This document shows, piece by piece, positions 1 to 9,988 of a stretch of DNA of 64,000 bases. The translations under genes were made by a program, and so were the position numbers. Numbering within the stretch: the stretch's first letter is position 1; each line of letters begins with the position of its first letter. Origin of the DNA: Hydrogenophaga sp. GTDB lineage: Bacteria > Pseudomonadota > Gammaproteobacteria > Burkholderiales > Burkholderiaceae_C. The stretch lies in the NCBI RefSeq assembly GCF_018780075.1, contig NZ_JADMKB010000147.1, positions 1 to 64,000 of the forward strand, read 5' to 3'. The notes beneath the pieces are model-generated. The model saw nothing but the letters and a program-made list of their open reading frames with translations. It was not told the origin of the DNA and made no database searches.

Positions 1-167
1 GCTCGTTCCCGCGCAGCGGGAAGGAAACCAGACCGCGATCCCCGGGCACGGGACAGGGCCGCTGCTTTATTTGCAGCCGGTGAACACCGGCCATGCTCCG
101 CCCTCCCCTGTGACCGCGCACAGCGCGCTGATCAGCAACAAGAAATTGGGGCCGAAGGCCCCACGGT

Positions 168-704
168 TCACACAAGCCCTTGCTCGGCCATCGAATTCAC
201 CGCGTCGCCCGCCACGATGAAGTGGTCGAGCACCCGCACATCGACCAGCGCCGCTGCCTGCTTGAGCGTCTGCGTCAGATACTCGTCGGCACGCGATGGA
301 CGGGCAGCACCGCTGGGATGGTTGTGCACCAGGACCAGGGCGCAGCTATTCCTAAGGAGCGCATCGCGCACCACCTCACGCGGGTAGACCGAGGTCTGGC
401 TCACCGTGCCCCGGAACATCTCGACGTAGTCCAGCACGCGGTTCTGCGCATCCAGATGCACCACGGCAAACACCTCGTGCGGCAGGTGGCCCAGCCGGGC
501 GCGCAGGAAGTCCTTCACCGCAGCGGGTGAGTCCATCAGGTCGTTGCCGCGCACCTGGGCGGCCAGCAACCGCTGCGCCGCCAGCAGCACCTCGTCGGCC
601 TCGGCCGGACGGTACTGGCCCGCGACATCGCGCACCAGCAAAGCGGAAGCGGCAACCGAGAGTGCCTGGAAGGAATCGAGGGAAGAGAACAGATCGTGCT
701 GCAT
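168..704 (-). CDS. Short RadC-like JAB-domain protein
   Basis: A 178-residue protein consisting almost only of the JAB/MPN metalloprotease-like domain found at the C-terminus of RadC. The zinc-binding signature HNHPSG and a downstream Asp in the DHFIVAGD segment are present, while the N-terminal helix-hairpin-helix of full-length RadC is missing. I start it at the internal Met (MQHDLFSS), which has a GGAG seven bases upstream; the open frame continues 16 codons further up without a ribosome site. Short JAB-only RadC forms of this size are typical cargo of integrative elements and plasmids. Its role in DNA repair is doubtful even for full-length RadC, so function here is unknown. Confidence 0.8.
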   Translation of the reverse strand: MQHDLFSSLDSFQALSVAASALLVRDVAGQYRPAEADEVLLAAQRLLAAQVRGNDLMDSPAAVKDFLRARLGHLPHEVFAVVHLDAQNRVLDYVEMFRGTVSQTSVYPREVVRDALLRNSCALVLVHNHPSGAARPSRADEYLTQTLKQAAALVDVRVLDHFIVAGDAVNSMAEQGLV

Positions 705-1183
705 GACCAACTCCGGTGATCGGGCGGGATTGCCCGAGACCGGAACCGGCACGCCGCAGCGCAGCGGTCACAGGTTCGAAGACGGCCGAACGGCCGCCAG
801 CGCCCACAGGGCGCGCAGACCTTGACGGCGAGAACGGTGTGCAAGGATGAAGGGAACAGCAAGCCAGCCCCACCACACCTACAGGCGTGAGGATGGCAAG
901 CGCAGCGCGCAGGCCGGGGGCATGCCCTCGGCCGAAGGCGTCAGGGATCGAAGCCGAATGGCCGCGACCCGGCACGGGGCGCGGGGCGCAGCCCGCAGAG
1001 CCCGACGGCGGTACGCCGGGACGCGCACAGGTGAAGAAGACGCCTCAATTTCGAAAAGGGAGACCTGATCAAAGTCGGCGGTTGAGCCTCTCGAAGGCAA
1101 GGCCGTATCTGATCCGATGCGAAAAGCCAACACCACCAGCAATTTTTGGAGAACTGGTATCAAACTGGTACAGGCGAAGAAAT
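705..1183. other. Unassigned region between RadC-like gene and tRNA-Met
   Basis: About 480 bases with no convincing gene. Open frames here on both strands are GC-driven and show no recognisable family. The segment could be the end of an integrated element, since it lies between a cargo-type gene and the 3' end of a tRNA gene, but I found no copy of the tRNA 3' end to serve as an attachment repeat inside the window. Confidence 0.4.
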
Positions 1184-1220
1184 GAAAAAGCCCGCCATCA
1201 AAAAAGATAGCAGGCTTTTC
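1184..1220 (-). terminator. Hairpin terminator downstream of tRNA-Met
   Basis: An inverted repeat whose arms are GAAAAAGCCCGC and GCAGGCTTTTC surrounds an A-rich loop. Read on the minus strand it begins 20 bases after the tRNA 3' end and finishes in a T run, as expected for an intrinsic terminator. A-tracts on both sides mean it could work in both directions. Confidence 0.6.
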
Positions 1221-1239
1221 AATCCAGACCATGCATGAC

Positions 1240-1316
1240 TGGTAGGCCGTGTTGGACTTGAACCAACGACCAAAGGATTATGAGTCCTCTGCTCTAACCA
1301 ACTGAGCTAACGGCCC
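1240..1316 (-). tRNA. tRNA-Met (CAT)
   Basis: A 77-nucleotide cloverleaf on the minus strand with acceptor stem GGGCCGT/ACGGCCT, D-arm GCTC, anticodon loop CTCATAA with anticodon CAT, T-loop TTCAAGT and an encoded CCA end. The first pair is G-U rather than the unpaired first base of an initiator, so this is an elongator-type tRNA. CAT-anticodon tRNA-Ile, modified to lysidine, is the alternative; the sequence alone does not fully settle this. Confidence 0.93.
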
Positions 1317-1351
1317 GGCAAGGCACGCATTGTAGGGCTCAGGCCAACCGC

Positions 1352-2374
1352 TCATTTGTTGTGGCTCAGCGCATTGCCCACCAGCTTGGCGGTCACATCC
1401 ACGATCTGGATCATGCGGTCGTAGGGCATGCGTTGCGGGCCGATCACGCCCAGCGTGCCCACAACCTGGCCATCCACCTCATACGGCGCGGTCACCACAG
1501 ACAGCTCCTGGAACGGCACCACCTGGCTCTCGCCGCCGATGTAGATGCGCACGCCGTCGGCTTGCGTGGACACATCCAACAGGCGAATCAGCTGGGTCTT
1601 CTGTTCAAACAGGTCGAAGAGCTGACGCAAGTGGCCCATGTCGCTCGAGAACTCGCTGACCGAAAGCAGGTTGCGTTCGCCAGACACCACGATGTGCTCT
1701 TGCGCCGACCCGGCCCCGGTGCCGATGTCGACCGCCGCCTGCATGAGCTGGGCAATTTCACCGCGCAGCGCATCCACCTCCGTCTTGAGGCGGGCGCGCA
1801 CTTCCTCCATGGTCAGACCCGCGTAGTGCGCGTTGAGAAAATTGGCGGCCTCCAGCAACTGCGACTGACTGAAACTGACCTGTGTGTGGATGATGCGGTT
1901 CTGCACATCGCCCTCGGGCGAGACCAGGATCACGAGCACGCGCCGCTCGGACAGGCTTAAAAACTCGATGTGGCGAAACACCGACGTGCGTCGGGGTGCC
2001 ATCACCACCCCGACAAACTGCGACAGACTGGACAACATCTGCGCCGCGTGGCTGATGACCCTCTGTGGCTGAGCGCCGGCCTCGATGCCGGTGGCCCCCA
2101 TCTCGTCCGCACTGACCAGTCCTTCGCGACGCACCGTGAGCATGGTGTCGACGAACAGGCGGTAACCGCGCGCGGTCGGGATGCGACCGGCCGACGTGTG
2201 AGGGCTGGCGATCAGGCCCAGTTCTTCCAGGTCGCTCATCACATTGCGGATGGTCGCTGGCGACAACTCCATGCCGGCCGCCTTGGCCAGCGTGCGCGAC
2301 CCCACAGGCTGGCCGTCGGCGATGTATCGCTCGACGAGGGCTTTGAGCAGCAACTTGGCGCGGTCATCCAACAT
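1352..2374 (-). CDS. hrcA: Heat-inducible transcription repressor HrcA
   Basis: A 340-residue protein, normal length for HrcA. Residues 1 to about 75 form the winged-helix DNA-binding domain (start [20 protein letters not shown], with the conserved [16 protein letters not shown] segment), followed by a GAF-like dimerisation region. HrcA represses class I heat-shock genes such as groESL by binding CIRCE inverted repeats and depends on GroE for activity. The gene is divergent from nadK across roughly 100 bases; I see no clear CIRCE repeat there, so autoregulation is not evident. Confidence 0.95.
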   Translation of the reverse strand: MLDDRAKLLLKALVERYIADGQPVGSRTLAKAAGMELSPATIRNVMSDLEELGLIASPHTSAGRIPTARGYRLFVDTMLTVRREGLVSADEMGATGIEAGAQPQRVISHAAQMLSSLSQFVGVVMAPRRTSVFRHIEFLSLSERRVLVILVSPEGDVQNRIIHTQVSFSQSQLLEAANFLNAHYAGLTMEEVRARLKTEVDALRGEIAQLMQAAVDIGTGAGSAQEHIVVSGERNLLSVSEFSSDMGHLRQLFDLFEQKTQLIRLLDVSTQADGVRIYIGGESQVVPFQELSVVTAPYEVDGQVVGTLGVIGPQRMPYDRMIQIVDVTAKLVGNALSHNK

Positions 2375-2501
2375 ACCTTCATTTTACGGACGCCGGCGAA
2401 GTGGCGACGGTCCGTGTGCAAGGGTTTTTGTGGGCGGGTCACACCAATCCCTATGTTGTAATTTGTGCATGAGCCTGCCCTCCCCCCAACGCCACGGGTC
2501 C

Positions 2502-3386
2502 ATGCCCGACGGAAAGACCTTGCGTTTTGCGCACGTGGCCATCGTCGGCAAATACCAGGCCCCGGGCTCGCGCGACGTGGTGGAGGAAGTGGCTCATTTC
2601 CTGCATGACGAAGGCTGCGAGGTGTCGCTGGAGCGGGAGACAGCGCTCAACACCGGCCTGCTGCAGTACCCCGCGCTGGACGTGCCAGCCATGGGTCAGT
2701 CCATCGATCTGGCGCTGGTGCTCGGCGGCGACGGCACCATGCTGGGCATCGGGCGGCAACTCGCCCGCTACGGCGTGCCCCTGGTGGGCATCAACCAGGG
2801 GCGCCTGGGCTTCATCACCGACATCCCTTTCGACACTTACCGAGACAACCTGCGGTCTATCCTCAGGGGTGAATACGAAGAAGACACGCGTGCGCTGATG
2901 GCCGCCAGCGTCTGGCGCGACGGTCGCTGTGTGTTCGAGGCGACTGCACTCAACGATGTGGTGGTCAACCGCGGTGGCGTCGCCAGCATGATCGAGCTGC
3001 GGGTCGAAGTCGACGGCCATTTTGTGGCCAACCAGCGCGCCGATGGCCTGATCATCGCCACCTCCACCGGATCGACGGCCTATGCGCTCTCCGCGGGCGG
3101 GCCGCTGCTGCACCCGGCCATCGACGGCTGGGTAATGGCGCCGATCGCGCCGCACACCTTGTCGAACCGTCCCATCGTGCTGCCTGCGCATTGTGAGGTC
3201 GCGGTGGAAATCGTCTCAGGCAAGGACGCCAGCGCCAACTTCGACATGCAGTCGCTGACCAGCCTGATGCACGGTGACCGCATCGTGGTGCGGCGTTCGG
3301 AGCACACCTTGCGTCTGCTGCACCCGCAGGGCTGGAGCTACTTCGACACGCTGCGCAAGAAACTGCACTGGAACGAAGGCGCGTGA
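2502..3386 (+). CDS. nadK: NAD kinase
   Basis: ATP-dependent NAD kinase, which phosphorylates NAD+ to NADP+ in the cytoplasm. The signature GGDG lies at residues 75-78 ([10 protein letters not shown]), followed by [10 protein letters not shown] and the [11 protein letters not shown] segment typical of the family. I use the start [17 protein letters not shown] (294 residues), close to relatives; an upstream in-frame ATG at 2469 would add 11 residues. Neither has a good ribosome site. A possible -10 box (TATGTT near 2453) would put transcription start close to 2465, which favours the later ATG. recN follows 49 bases downstream. Confidence 0.93.
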   Translation: MPDGKTLRFAHVAIVGKYQAPGSRDVVEEVAHFLHDEGCEVSLERETALNTGLLQYPALDVPAMGQSIDLALVLGGDGTMLGIGRQLARYGVPLVGINQGRLGFITDIPFDTYRDNLRSILRGEYEEDTRALMAASVWRDGRCVFEATALNDVVVNRGGVASMIELRVEVDGHFVANQRADGLIIATSTGSTAYALSAGGPLLHPAIDGWVMAPIAPHTLSNRPIVLPAHCEVAVEIVSGKDASANFDMQSLTSLMHGDRIVVRRSEHTLRLLHPQGWSYFDTLRKKLHWNEGA

Positions 3387-3435
3387 AATAGCGGTCAGAA
3401 TACGACCGCTGTTTCCTCCGTTTCCAATTCCTCCC

Positions 3436-5079
3436 ATGAGCCTCAGACGCATCGTTTTGCGCGACTTCGTCATTGTGCAGTCGCTGGATCTTGAACTTGA
3501 TCAGGGCTTTTGCGTGCTCACCGGCGAAACCGGTGCGGGCAAGTCCATCCTGATCGACGCGCTGCAGCTCGCCCTGGGAGCCCGCGCCGAAAGCGGCGTG
3601 GTGCGCGAGGGCGCCACCCGCTGCGAGATCGCCGCCGAATTCGACACGCCGGTGTCGATCAAGCCCTGGCTGGAAGAACAGGGGTTCTCCAGCGACGAGA
3701 GCCTGCTGCTGCGCCGCACCGTGGACACCGAGGGCCGCAGCCGAGGCTGGATCAATGGCAGTGCCGCCACCATGGCGCAGCTCAAGACACTGGCCGACGA
3801 TCTGGTCGATATCCATGGCCAGCACGCCTGGCAAAGCCTCACGCGCAACGACGCGGTGCGCGGCCTGCTGGACGCCTACGCCGGCATCGACACCTCGCCC
3901 GCCTCGGCGTTGTGGACCCGCTGGCGCCAGCACCGCAAGGCCCTGGACACTGCCACTGAGCGGCAGAACACCCTGCAGCTTGAAAGCGAGCGCCTGGCCT
4001 GGCAGATCGGCGAGCTGGACAAACTGCAGCCGTTGGCCGGCGAATGGGAAGACATCAACGCACAGCACAGCCGCCTGGCCAATGCCCAGGGACTTCAGGA
4101 CGCCGCACGGCTGGCGGTGACTGCGCTGGACGACGAAGACGGCAGTGCCGCCAGCCTGATCCACCGTGCCCTGGGCGCGTTGCAGGCACAGGCCCACATC
4201 GAGCCCGCCTTCGGTGGGCCGGTCGAAGCGCTGGAGGCTGCGCTGGCCCAGGTGCAGGACACCGTGCACAGCTTGCACCAGTACGCGCGCCACGCCGACC
4301 AGGACCCTGCCAGCCTCGAAGCGCTGGACCAGCGCCTGTCGATGTGGATGTCTCTGGCCCGACGCTACCGGCGCCCACCCGAAGAACTGGCCGAGCTGCA
4401 CACAGCCTGGAAAACCGAACTCGCGCAGATCGACCAGGCGCTGGACCTCGACGGCCTGAACGCCGCTGAACGCAAGGCCTGGCAAGGCGTCGAAGCGGAA
4501 CTCAGCGTGCTGAGCAAAAAACGCCAGCAGGCTGCCCCCAAACTGTCGAAAGCCGTGAGCGAGGCGATGCAGACGCTGGGCATGCAGGGGGGGCGCTTCG
4601 AGGTCGCCCTGCAGCGCCTGGACGAGCCGCAGGCGAGTGGCTGGGAACAGGTGGAGTTTCTCGTGGCGGGTCACGCCGGCGTCAGCCCGCGCCCGGTGGG
4701 GAAGGTTGCCTCGGGCGGTGAGCTGTCGCGCATCGCACTGGCGATCTCGGTGGTCACCAGCCGCCTGGGCCAGGCGCCTACCCTGATTTTTGACGAGGTG
4801 GACTCGGGCATCGGTGGTGCCGTGGCACACACCGTGGGGCAGCTGTTGCGCCAGCTTGGCCGGGACCGCCAGGTGCTCGCCGTGACCCACCTGCCGCAGG
4901 TCGCGGCCTGTGGCGATCACCACCTGTTGGTGAGCAAGCGCCAGAGTGGTCGGACCACCCACAGCACGGTCAGCGTGATCGACCAGGAACAACGCGTGAG
5001 CGAAGTCGCGCGCATGCTCGGCGGCAACGACCGCTCTGAAGTTTCGCTGGCGCACGCGCGCGAGCTGCTCGCCGCATGA
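3436..5079 (+). CDS. recN: DNA repair protein RecN
   Basis: A 547-residue SMC-like ATPase of recombinational double-strand break repair. The Walker A motif GETGAGKS lies near residue 30, a long helical coiled-coil middle follows, and the C-terminal half carries the signature [14 protein letters not shown] and the Walker B segment [12 protein letters not shown]. Length is normal for RecN. It follows nadK by 49 bases and its stop codon overlaps the rapZ start (ATGA), so nadK-recN-rapZ is very likely one operon. Confidence 0.96.
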   Translation: MSLRRIVLRDFVIVQSLDLELDQGFCVLTGETGAGKSILIDALQLALGARAESGVVREGATRCEIAAEFDTPVSIKPWLEEQGFSSDESLLLRRTVDTEGRSRGWINGSAATMAQLKTLADDLVDIHGQHAWQSLTRNDAVRGLLDAYAGIDTSPASALWTRWRQHRKALDTATERQNTLQLESERLAWQIGELDKLQPLAGEWEDINAQHSRLANAQGLQDAARLAVTALDDEDGSAASLIHRALGALQAQAHIEPAFGGPVEALEAALAQVQDTVHSLHQYARHADQDPASLEALDQRLSMWMSLARRYRRPPEELAELHTAWKTELAQIDQALDLDGLNAAERKAWQGVEAELSVLSKKRQQAAPKLSKAVSEAMQTLGMQGGRFEVALQRLDEPQASGWEQVEFLVAGHAGVSPRPVGKVASGGELSRIALAISVVTSRLGQAPTLIFDEVDSGIGGAVAHTVGQLLRQLGRDRQVLAVTHLPQVAACGDHHLLVSKRQSGRTTHSTVSVIDQEQRVSEVARMLGGNDRSEVSLAHARELLAA

Positions 5080-6017
5080 ACACCTCGACCCAGTCCGGCA
5101 AGCCCCCCGTCGAGATCGAGCTGGTGCTCATCACCGGCATGTCGGGCTCGGGGAAATCGGTCGCGCTCACCGCACTGGAAGACCTGGGTTTCTATTGCGT
5201 GGACAACCTGCCACCCGAGTTGCTCGCGTCCTTCATCGCGCTGGAGCAAAGCCACCGTGCCAGCAAGGTCGCCATTGCGATGGACGTGCGCAGTGCCGCA
5301 TCGCTGCCCGGACTGCCCGCCCGCCTGGCCGACCTCCTCAAACAACCCGGGCAGCAGATCCACCTGAGCACGGTGTTTCTCGACGCCACCACCGACACCC
5401 TGGTGCGCCGATTCTCCGAAACGCGCCGACGCCATCCGCTCTCGCTCAAACAGTCGGACGATGAACACCGTGCGCTGACCGACGCCATCGAGTACGAACG
5501 CGAACTGCTGTCCGAGTTGCGCGAGCAGGCCCTGGTGCTGGACACCAGCCTGATCAGGCCCGCGCGCCTGCGCAGCCACATCAAGGAACTGCTCGGTGCG
5601 CAACAGGCGCCGCTGACCCTGGTGTTCGAGTCGTTCGCGTTCAAGCGCGGCATCCCCATGGATGCTGATTTCGTGTTCGATGTCCGCATGCTGCCCAACC
5701 CGCACTACGAAGCCGCGCTGCGCCCCCTCACCGGACGTGACGCACCCGTGGCCGCGTACCTGGCGGAGTACCCGGAGGTGGCACAGATGGAGTTGCAGAT
5801 CGGCGACTTCCTGCGCCATTGGTTGCCCCAGATGCTGGAGGACCACCGGAGCTACGTGACGGTGGCCATCGGCTGCACAGGCGGGCAACACCGGTCGGTC
5901 TATCTGGTGGAGCGACTGGCCCAGGCGTTTTCCTCCGCCTGGGCGACGCGCTTGCGCCATCGGGAAGTGGACGGATGGCCGGTGGCTCCGGCACGCGCCG
6001 CCGTGCCTGGCCCCTGA
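5076..6017 (+). CDS. rapZ: RNase adapter protein RapZ
   Basis: A 313-residue RapZ (YvcJ family) protein. The N-terminal P-loop is GMSGSGKS at residues 21-28, followed by the [11 protein letters not shown] motif; the C-terminal half has [17 protein letters not shown], where RapZ binds small RNA or metabolite. In enterobacteria RapZ delivers the GlmZ small RNA to RNase E and so controls amino-sugar synthesis; in betaproteobacteria its role is less clear. The tail after HREVDGWPV is about 20 residues longer than in most relatives and of low complexity. Translationally coupled to recN. Confidence 0.95.
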   Translation: MNTSTQSGKPPVEIELVLITGMSGSGKSVALTALEDLGFYCVDNLPPELLASFIALEQSHRASKVAIAMDVRSAASLPGLPARLADLLKQPGQQIHLSTVFLDATTDTLVRRFSETRRRHPLSLKQSDDEHRALTDAIEYERELLSELREQALVLDTSLIRPARLRSHIKELLGAQQAPLTLVFESFAFKRGIPMDADFVFDVRMLPNPHYEAALRPLTGRDAPVAAYLAEYPEVAQMELQIGDFLRHWLPQMLEDHRSYVTVAIGCTGGQHRSVYLVERLAQAFSSAWATRLRHREVDGWPVAPARAAVPGP

Positions 6018-6020
6018 GCG

Positions 6021-7091
6021 TCAGGCGGGCAATTGTGGCAGCAAGCTGCGCAATGGCGTCGGCAGGCCCACCTGGTCCAGCCGGTCCAGCAAAACCCACT
6101 GCCCATCCGCGTGGGCAGTCATCGCCCGGTCCGATGGCGCGTCCACCAGCAAAGGATGCAGACGCAACTCGCGGTGGGTGAGGCTGTGCACGATGGGCGG
6201 CAGCTCATGCACGACCAGACCGGCAAGCCGCGGTGACTCGCTGGCGAGTGCCTCGCTCGAAAACACGGGCGTGCAATACAAGCTGGCCCAGATGCCACGC
6301 GCTGGCCGACGCTCCAGCCAGACCTTCTGCCCGTCCGGCGAAGCGCAACGCCAAATCAGCAGCCACCAGCTTTCGTGCCGGCGCAACAGCTTGCGTGTCT
6401 TGACCGGGTAACGCTCCACCGTGCCAGCCGAATGGGCGAGGCACAGGGATTGCACCGGGCAGCGCTCGCAACCCGGACGGGTGCGAGAACAGATGCTGGC
6501 CCCCAGATCCATCAGTCCCTGCGTGTAGGCGACCATGTCGGCCGCGGTGGGCTCGGTGGGCAACAAGGCCTGCGCCATGTCCCACAAAGCGCGCTGGGAG
6601 GCTGACTGCGACTGATCGCCATCAAACGCCAGCAGGCGGCTCAGCACGCGGCGCACATTGCCGTCCACGATGGAAATCCGCTCACCGTGGCAAAACGCCG
6701 CGATCGCTGCAGCGGTGGACGCACCGATGCCGGGCAAGGTCTCCAGCGCCCGTGCGCTGGACGGAAACACCCCGCCATGTTCAGACACCACGGTCTGCGC
6801 GCAGCGGTGCAGGTTGCGCGCGCGGCTGTAGTAGCCCAGTCCGCTCCACAACGCCATCACGTCGTCGTCGGGCGCTGCGGCGAGCGAATGGACGTCGGGG
6901 AACCGTTGCAGAAAACGGTCGTAGTAGCCCAGGACGGTGCTGACCTGGGTCTGCTGCAGCATGATTTCAGACAGCCAGACGCGGTAAGGATCGCGCGTAC
7001 CCTGCCAGGGCAGGCCGTGCCGGCCGCTGTGGCGTTGCCAACGGATCAGCGCCGGGGCAAAGCCGGCAGCCCCTTCAGCGCCCGGGGTCAT
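6021..7091 (-). CDS. mutY: Adenine DNA glycosylase MutY
   Basis: A 356-residue A/G-specific adenine glycosylase that removes A opposite 8-oxoguanine. Visible features are the catalytic Glu in LSEIMLQQTQ, the helix-hairpin-helix LETLPGIGASTA, the catalytic Asp in IVDGNVRRVL, and the [4Fe-4S] cysteines in CSRTRPGCERCPVQSLC. The C-terminal NUDIX-like domain recognises 8-oxoG. Its start overlaps the stop of the upstream dynamin-like gene by four bases, and mutM, acting in the same 8-oxoG pathway, lies just beyond, so the three genes may be co-transcribed. Confidence 0.96.
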   Translation of the reverse strand: MTPGAEGAAGFAPALIRWQRHSGRHGLPWQGTRDPYRVWLSEIMLQQTQVSTVLGYYDRFLQRFPDVHSLAAAPDDDVMALWSGLGYYSRARNLHRCAQTVVSEHGGVFPSSARALETLPGIGASTAAAIAAFCHGERISIVDGNVRRVLSRLLAFDGDQSQSASQRALWDMAQALLPTEPTAADMVAYTQGLMDLGASICSRTRPGCERCPVQSLCLAHSAGTVERYPVKTRKLLRRHESWWLLIWRCASPDGQKVWLERRPARGIWASLYCTPVFSSEALASESPRLAGLVVHELPPIVHSLTHRELRLHPLLVDAPSDRAMTAHADGQWVLLDRLDQVGLPTPLRSLLPQLPA

Positions 7092-9031
7092 GCCGTGACG
7101 GCTTCGGCGGAGACGTCTTCGGGTGCGGCCAGCAGCTGGCCGGTGAGTTCGGCCAGCTTGGCGTCCACCAGATTGAGCTGGGCCTGCTGCGACTGAAGCT
7201 CGCGAATGCGGTCATCCAGGCCGCTCGCGGCCTGCTGGATGCGCGACACCGCCTCGATGCGGCGGCTGAAATTGCGGCGGCGCTCGCGCAGCTGGGCGTC
7301 CAGTTGGGCGGCGGCCGATTTGTTCCAGAGCTCCACCGAGTTGACCGCCGTCTCGTACACCACCCGCAGGCGGCTCATCAGCGCTCGCGCCAGGCGCTCG
7401 GCAAACTCCGGCTGCGCCAGGCGCAGCGCATTGCCCAGGCTCAGGTACTGCAGGTGACTCTTTTCAATCAACTCCAGGTCCTTGAGGTACTGGGTCAGTT
7501 GCGGCGGTGTGGGCGGCTGGAGCGAAAATCCGTACTCGGCGTTCAGGTTCTTGAAACTGCCCTCCAGCATGGACTGAATCTCGGTTGCCAACTGATCGGC
7601 GCGCAACAGGTCGGAGCGCAGGTGCTCGAAGGTATTGCCATAGGCCCGCCGCACCCCCAGTTTGATGCCCGGCTGCTTGAGCGCACGCCCCAGCGCGCTC
7701 ACATGCGTCTTCAGCTGCGTGGTGCCAAGCAGGGCAAACAGGTCTTTGAGCAGCCGCAGATGCACCGATCGCACGGCCTGAATCTTGGCTCCGCTGGCGT
7801 CGAAATCGGCCTGCTCCTGCTCGATGCGCAGACGCATCTGCTTGATCACACCCGTGTTCTTGCCGCGAAGGCCTTCCAGCTCCTGAACCTGCTCCACCAG
7901 ATCGCGCGCCCGGGTGTGCACAAGGCGACCGGTTTCCTGGCGCAGTGCCTGCACGCCTGAGGCCACCGCTGCACCCAGAATCTGGCGGCGCTGTCCCAGG
8001 ATGTCACTGCCCAGCGCAGCCTCCAGCTCCATCAAGTTGCTGGCCTGCAACAGTTTGTCGTCGCGGCTGACCTTCGCCAGCAAGCCCTTTTGCGCCGACA
8101 CCGCGATCACCTGCCGTGGCGACAGGCCCAGCACATCGGCGGAGTCCGTGCGCTGCGAAGCGACCTGCAACTGCACCTGTTCGGGTGAGCTCAGCGCGTC
8201 CCACATGGTGTCGATCTTGTTGAGCACCACCAGGCGGGTGGCTTGGCCATCGGCCAGCCCGGTGATGTGCTGGCGCCAGATCGCCAGATCGGACTTGGTC
8301 ACACCCGTGTCGGCCGCCAGAATGAACACCACCGCGTGCGCCTGCGGCAACAGGCTCACCGTGAGTTCCGGCTCGGCACCGATGGCGTTCAGTCCTGGCG
8401 TGTCCAGAATCACCAGGCCCTGCTTGAGCAGGGGATGGGCCATGTTGATCAGCGCGTGGCGCCACTTGGGCACCTCCACCAGACCGTCCGCGCCCACCGG
8501 TGGGTTGTCGTCAGGCAACTCGTCGTTCCAGAAACCGAGCGCGGCCGCCTCAGATCGGCTGACGCGGCGCACCTCGGCCACCTTCTGGATGGCCCGCGCG
8601 AGCTGCTGGGGATCGTTGACATCCAGATCCACCCGCTCCCACTTGGCGGTCGAGTTGCGCCAATCCAGCAGCGACTTGGATTGCAGCCTGGTTTCAATGG
8701 GCAACAGCCTCAAACACGGGGGGATCTCGGCGTCGTACCCCAACTCGGTGGGACACATGGTGGTTCGACCGGCGCTCGCGGGCATGATGCGACGTCCGTA
8801 GCCGGCAAAAAACACCGCGTTGATCAGCTCGGACTTGCCCCGCGAGAACTCGGCGACGAAGGCCACCATGATCTTGTCGTTCTTGACCTGAGCGTGCAGC
8901 TGGTCCAGCCGCTCGCGAACCCCCGCCTCCAGCAGATCGTGGTCGCTGAGCCATTCGGACATCAGCTTGAGCCGCAGCGCAAACTGCTTGCGCCAGGCGC
9001 CGTGCTCGTCAAATTCCTGATTGAAGCTCAT
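7088..9031 (-). CDS. Bacterial dynamin-like GTPase
   Basis: A 647-residue large GTPase of the dynamin superfamily. Near the N-terminus are the G1 P-loop (AEFSRGKSELINAVFF), a G2-like threonine (AGRTTMCPTE), G3 (LDTPGLNAIG) and G4 (LNKID). The remainder is helical and coiled-coil rich, as expected for the stalk and assembly regions. No transmembrane segment is obvious. I start at MSFNQEFDEHG; the open frame has nine further upstream codons. Relatives bind and remodel membranes or respond to membrane damage, but the cellular role in this family is unknown. It overlaps mutY by four bases. Confidence 0.85.
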   Translation of the reverse strand: MSFNQEFDEHGAWRKQFALRLKLMSEWLSDHDLLEAGVRERLDQLHAQVKNDKIMVAFVAEFSRGKSELINAVFFAGYGRRIMPASAGRTTMCPTELGYDAEIPPCLRLLPIETRLQSKSLLDWRNSTAKWERVDLDVNDPQQLARAIQKVAEVRRVSRSEAAALGFWNDELPDDNPPVGADGLVEVPKWRHALINMAHPLLKQGLVILDTPGLNAIGAEPELTVSLLPQAHAVVFILAADTGVTKSDLAIWRQHITGLADGQATRLVVLNKIDTMWDALSSPEQVQLQVASQRTDSADVLGLSPRQVIAVSAQKGLLAKVSRDDKLLQASNLMELEAALGSDILGQRRQILGAAVASGVQALRQETGRLVHTRARDLVEQVQELEGLRGKNTGVIKQMRLRIEQEQADFDASGAKIQAVRSVHLRLLKDLFALLGTTQLKTHVSALGRALKQPGIKLGVRRAYGNTFEHLRSDLLRADQLATEIQSMLEGSFKNLNAEYGFSLQPPTPPQLTQYLKDLELIEKSHLQYLSLGNALRLAQPEFAERLARALMSRLRVVYETAVNSVELWNKSAAAQLDAQLRERRRNFSRRIEAVSRIQQAASGLDDRIRELQSQQAQLNLVDAKLAELTGQLLAAPEDVSAEAVTA

Positions 9032-9081
9032 GTGCCGGTGGGGTATGTTTGGAACCAATATAGCATCGCGCCCTCAGGCCC

Positions 9082-9897
9082 TCAGGCCTTCTGGCAACTC
9101 GGGCAGAAAAAGCTGGATCGCTGCCCCTGCTTGAGTTGCCGGATCGGCGTGGCGCAAACGCGGCAAGGCAGCCCCTCGCGGCCATACACCATGGCATCGA
9201 GCTGAAAGTAGCCACTCTGCCCGTCGGCACTGGAAAAGTCGCGCAGTGTGCTGCCACCCAGGGCCAGCGCCCGCTGCAACACGGTGATCACCGCACCGTG
9301 CAGAAGGGCTGCCCGGGGACCACTGAGCCGATCGGCCCGCAGTGTGGGGCGGATGCCGGCGAAGAACAGCGCCTCCGAGGCGTAAATGTTGCCCACCCCC
9401 ACCACGATGTCCCCCGCCAGCAGCACCTGTTTGATGCTGGCGCGGCGCTGTCGCAGCGCCTGGTGGAAAGACCGCGGATCAAACCCGGGTTCCAACGGCT
9501 CCACCCCCAGCCTGTCCAGCAGCTTTCGGGCGCGGGGGTCGTCCACCGAATCCGCGAAAACCACGGCCCCGAAACGCCGAGGATCGTGCAAGCGCAGCAG
9601 GCCGCGACTGGTTTGGCATTCAAAGTGATCGTGTACACCACGCTCGGGCAGGCTGGAGGCAAACTGAAGGCTGCCCGACATGCCCAGGTGCAACAGCAGC
9701 AGGCCCTGATCCAACTCGACCACAAGGTACTTGCCCCGTCGGCCGACGGTTTTCACTTCGCGCCCGACCAGGGTCGATGGCTCACAGCCCAGCGGCCAAC
9801 GCAAAGGCTTCCCCATTGCCACGCCCAGCACTTTCGCGCCAGCGATGCGGTCGGCAAAGCTGCGGCGCGTGACTTCAACTTCGGGCAATTCGGGCAT
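9082..9897 (-). CDS. mutM: Formamidopyrimidine-DNA glycosylase MutM (Fpg)
   Basis: A 271-residue bifunctional glycosylase/AP lyase that excises 8-oxoguanine. The start is fixed by the catalytic N-terminus MPELPEVEV, in which the processed N-terminal proline is the nucleophile and the following Glu is essential. The C-terminal zinc finger has the pattern CRVC with a 16-residue spacing to CPSC. It is 50 bases upstream of the dynamin-like gene and the same strand continues into mutY, giving a GO-repair neighbourhood. Confidence 0.96.
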   Translation of the reverse strand: MPELPEVEVTRRSFADRIAGAKVLGVAMGKPLRWPLGCEPSTLVGREVKTVGRRGKYLVVELDQGLLLLHLGMSGSLQFASSLPERGVHDHFECQTSRGLLRLHDPRRFGAVVFADSVDDPRARKLLDRLGVEPLEPGFDPRSFHQALRQRRASIKQVLLAGDIVVGVGNIYASEALFFAGIRPTLRADRLSGPRAALLHGAVITVLQRALALGGSTLRDFSSADGQSGYFQLDAMVYGREGLPCRVCATPIRQLKQGQRSSFFCPSCQKA

Positions 9898-9988
9898 GGA
9901 ACAACTATTTTTTCGAGACCATCGGAACGCTGACGGCAGCAAGTGACTCACTCCCTGTCGGACACCGCCGTTCCATTATCATGAACCG

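Noticed and set aside
1-167. Left edge sequence
   Set aside because: Too short and without motifs; the inverted GC-rich bits (for example CCCGCGCAGCGGG) are not enough to call a terminator or repeat.
879-1232. 117-codon minus-strand frame left of tRNA-Met
   Set aside because: It starts inside the tRNA terminator region and shows no protein-like pattern or ribosome site.
3052-5055. 667-codon minus-strand frame across recN
   Set aside because: Exact antisense shadow of nadK/recN with no family resemblance; recN motifs on the plus strand are intact.
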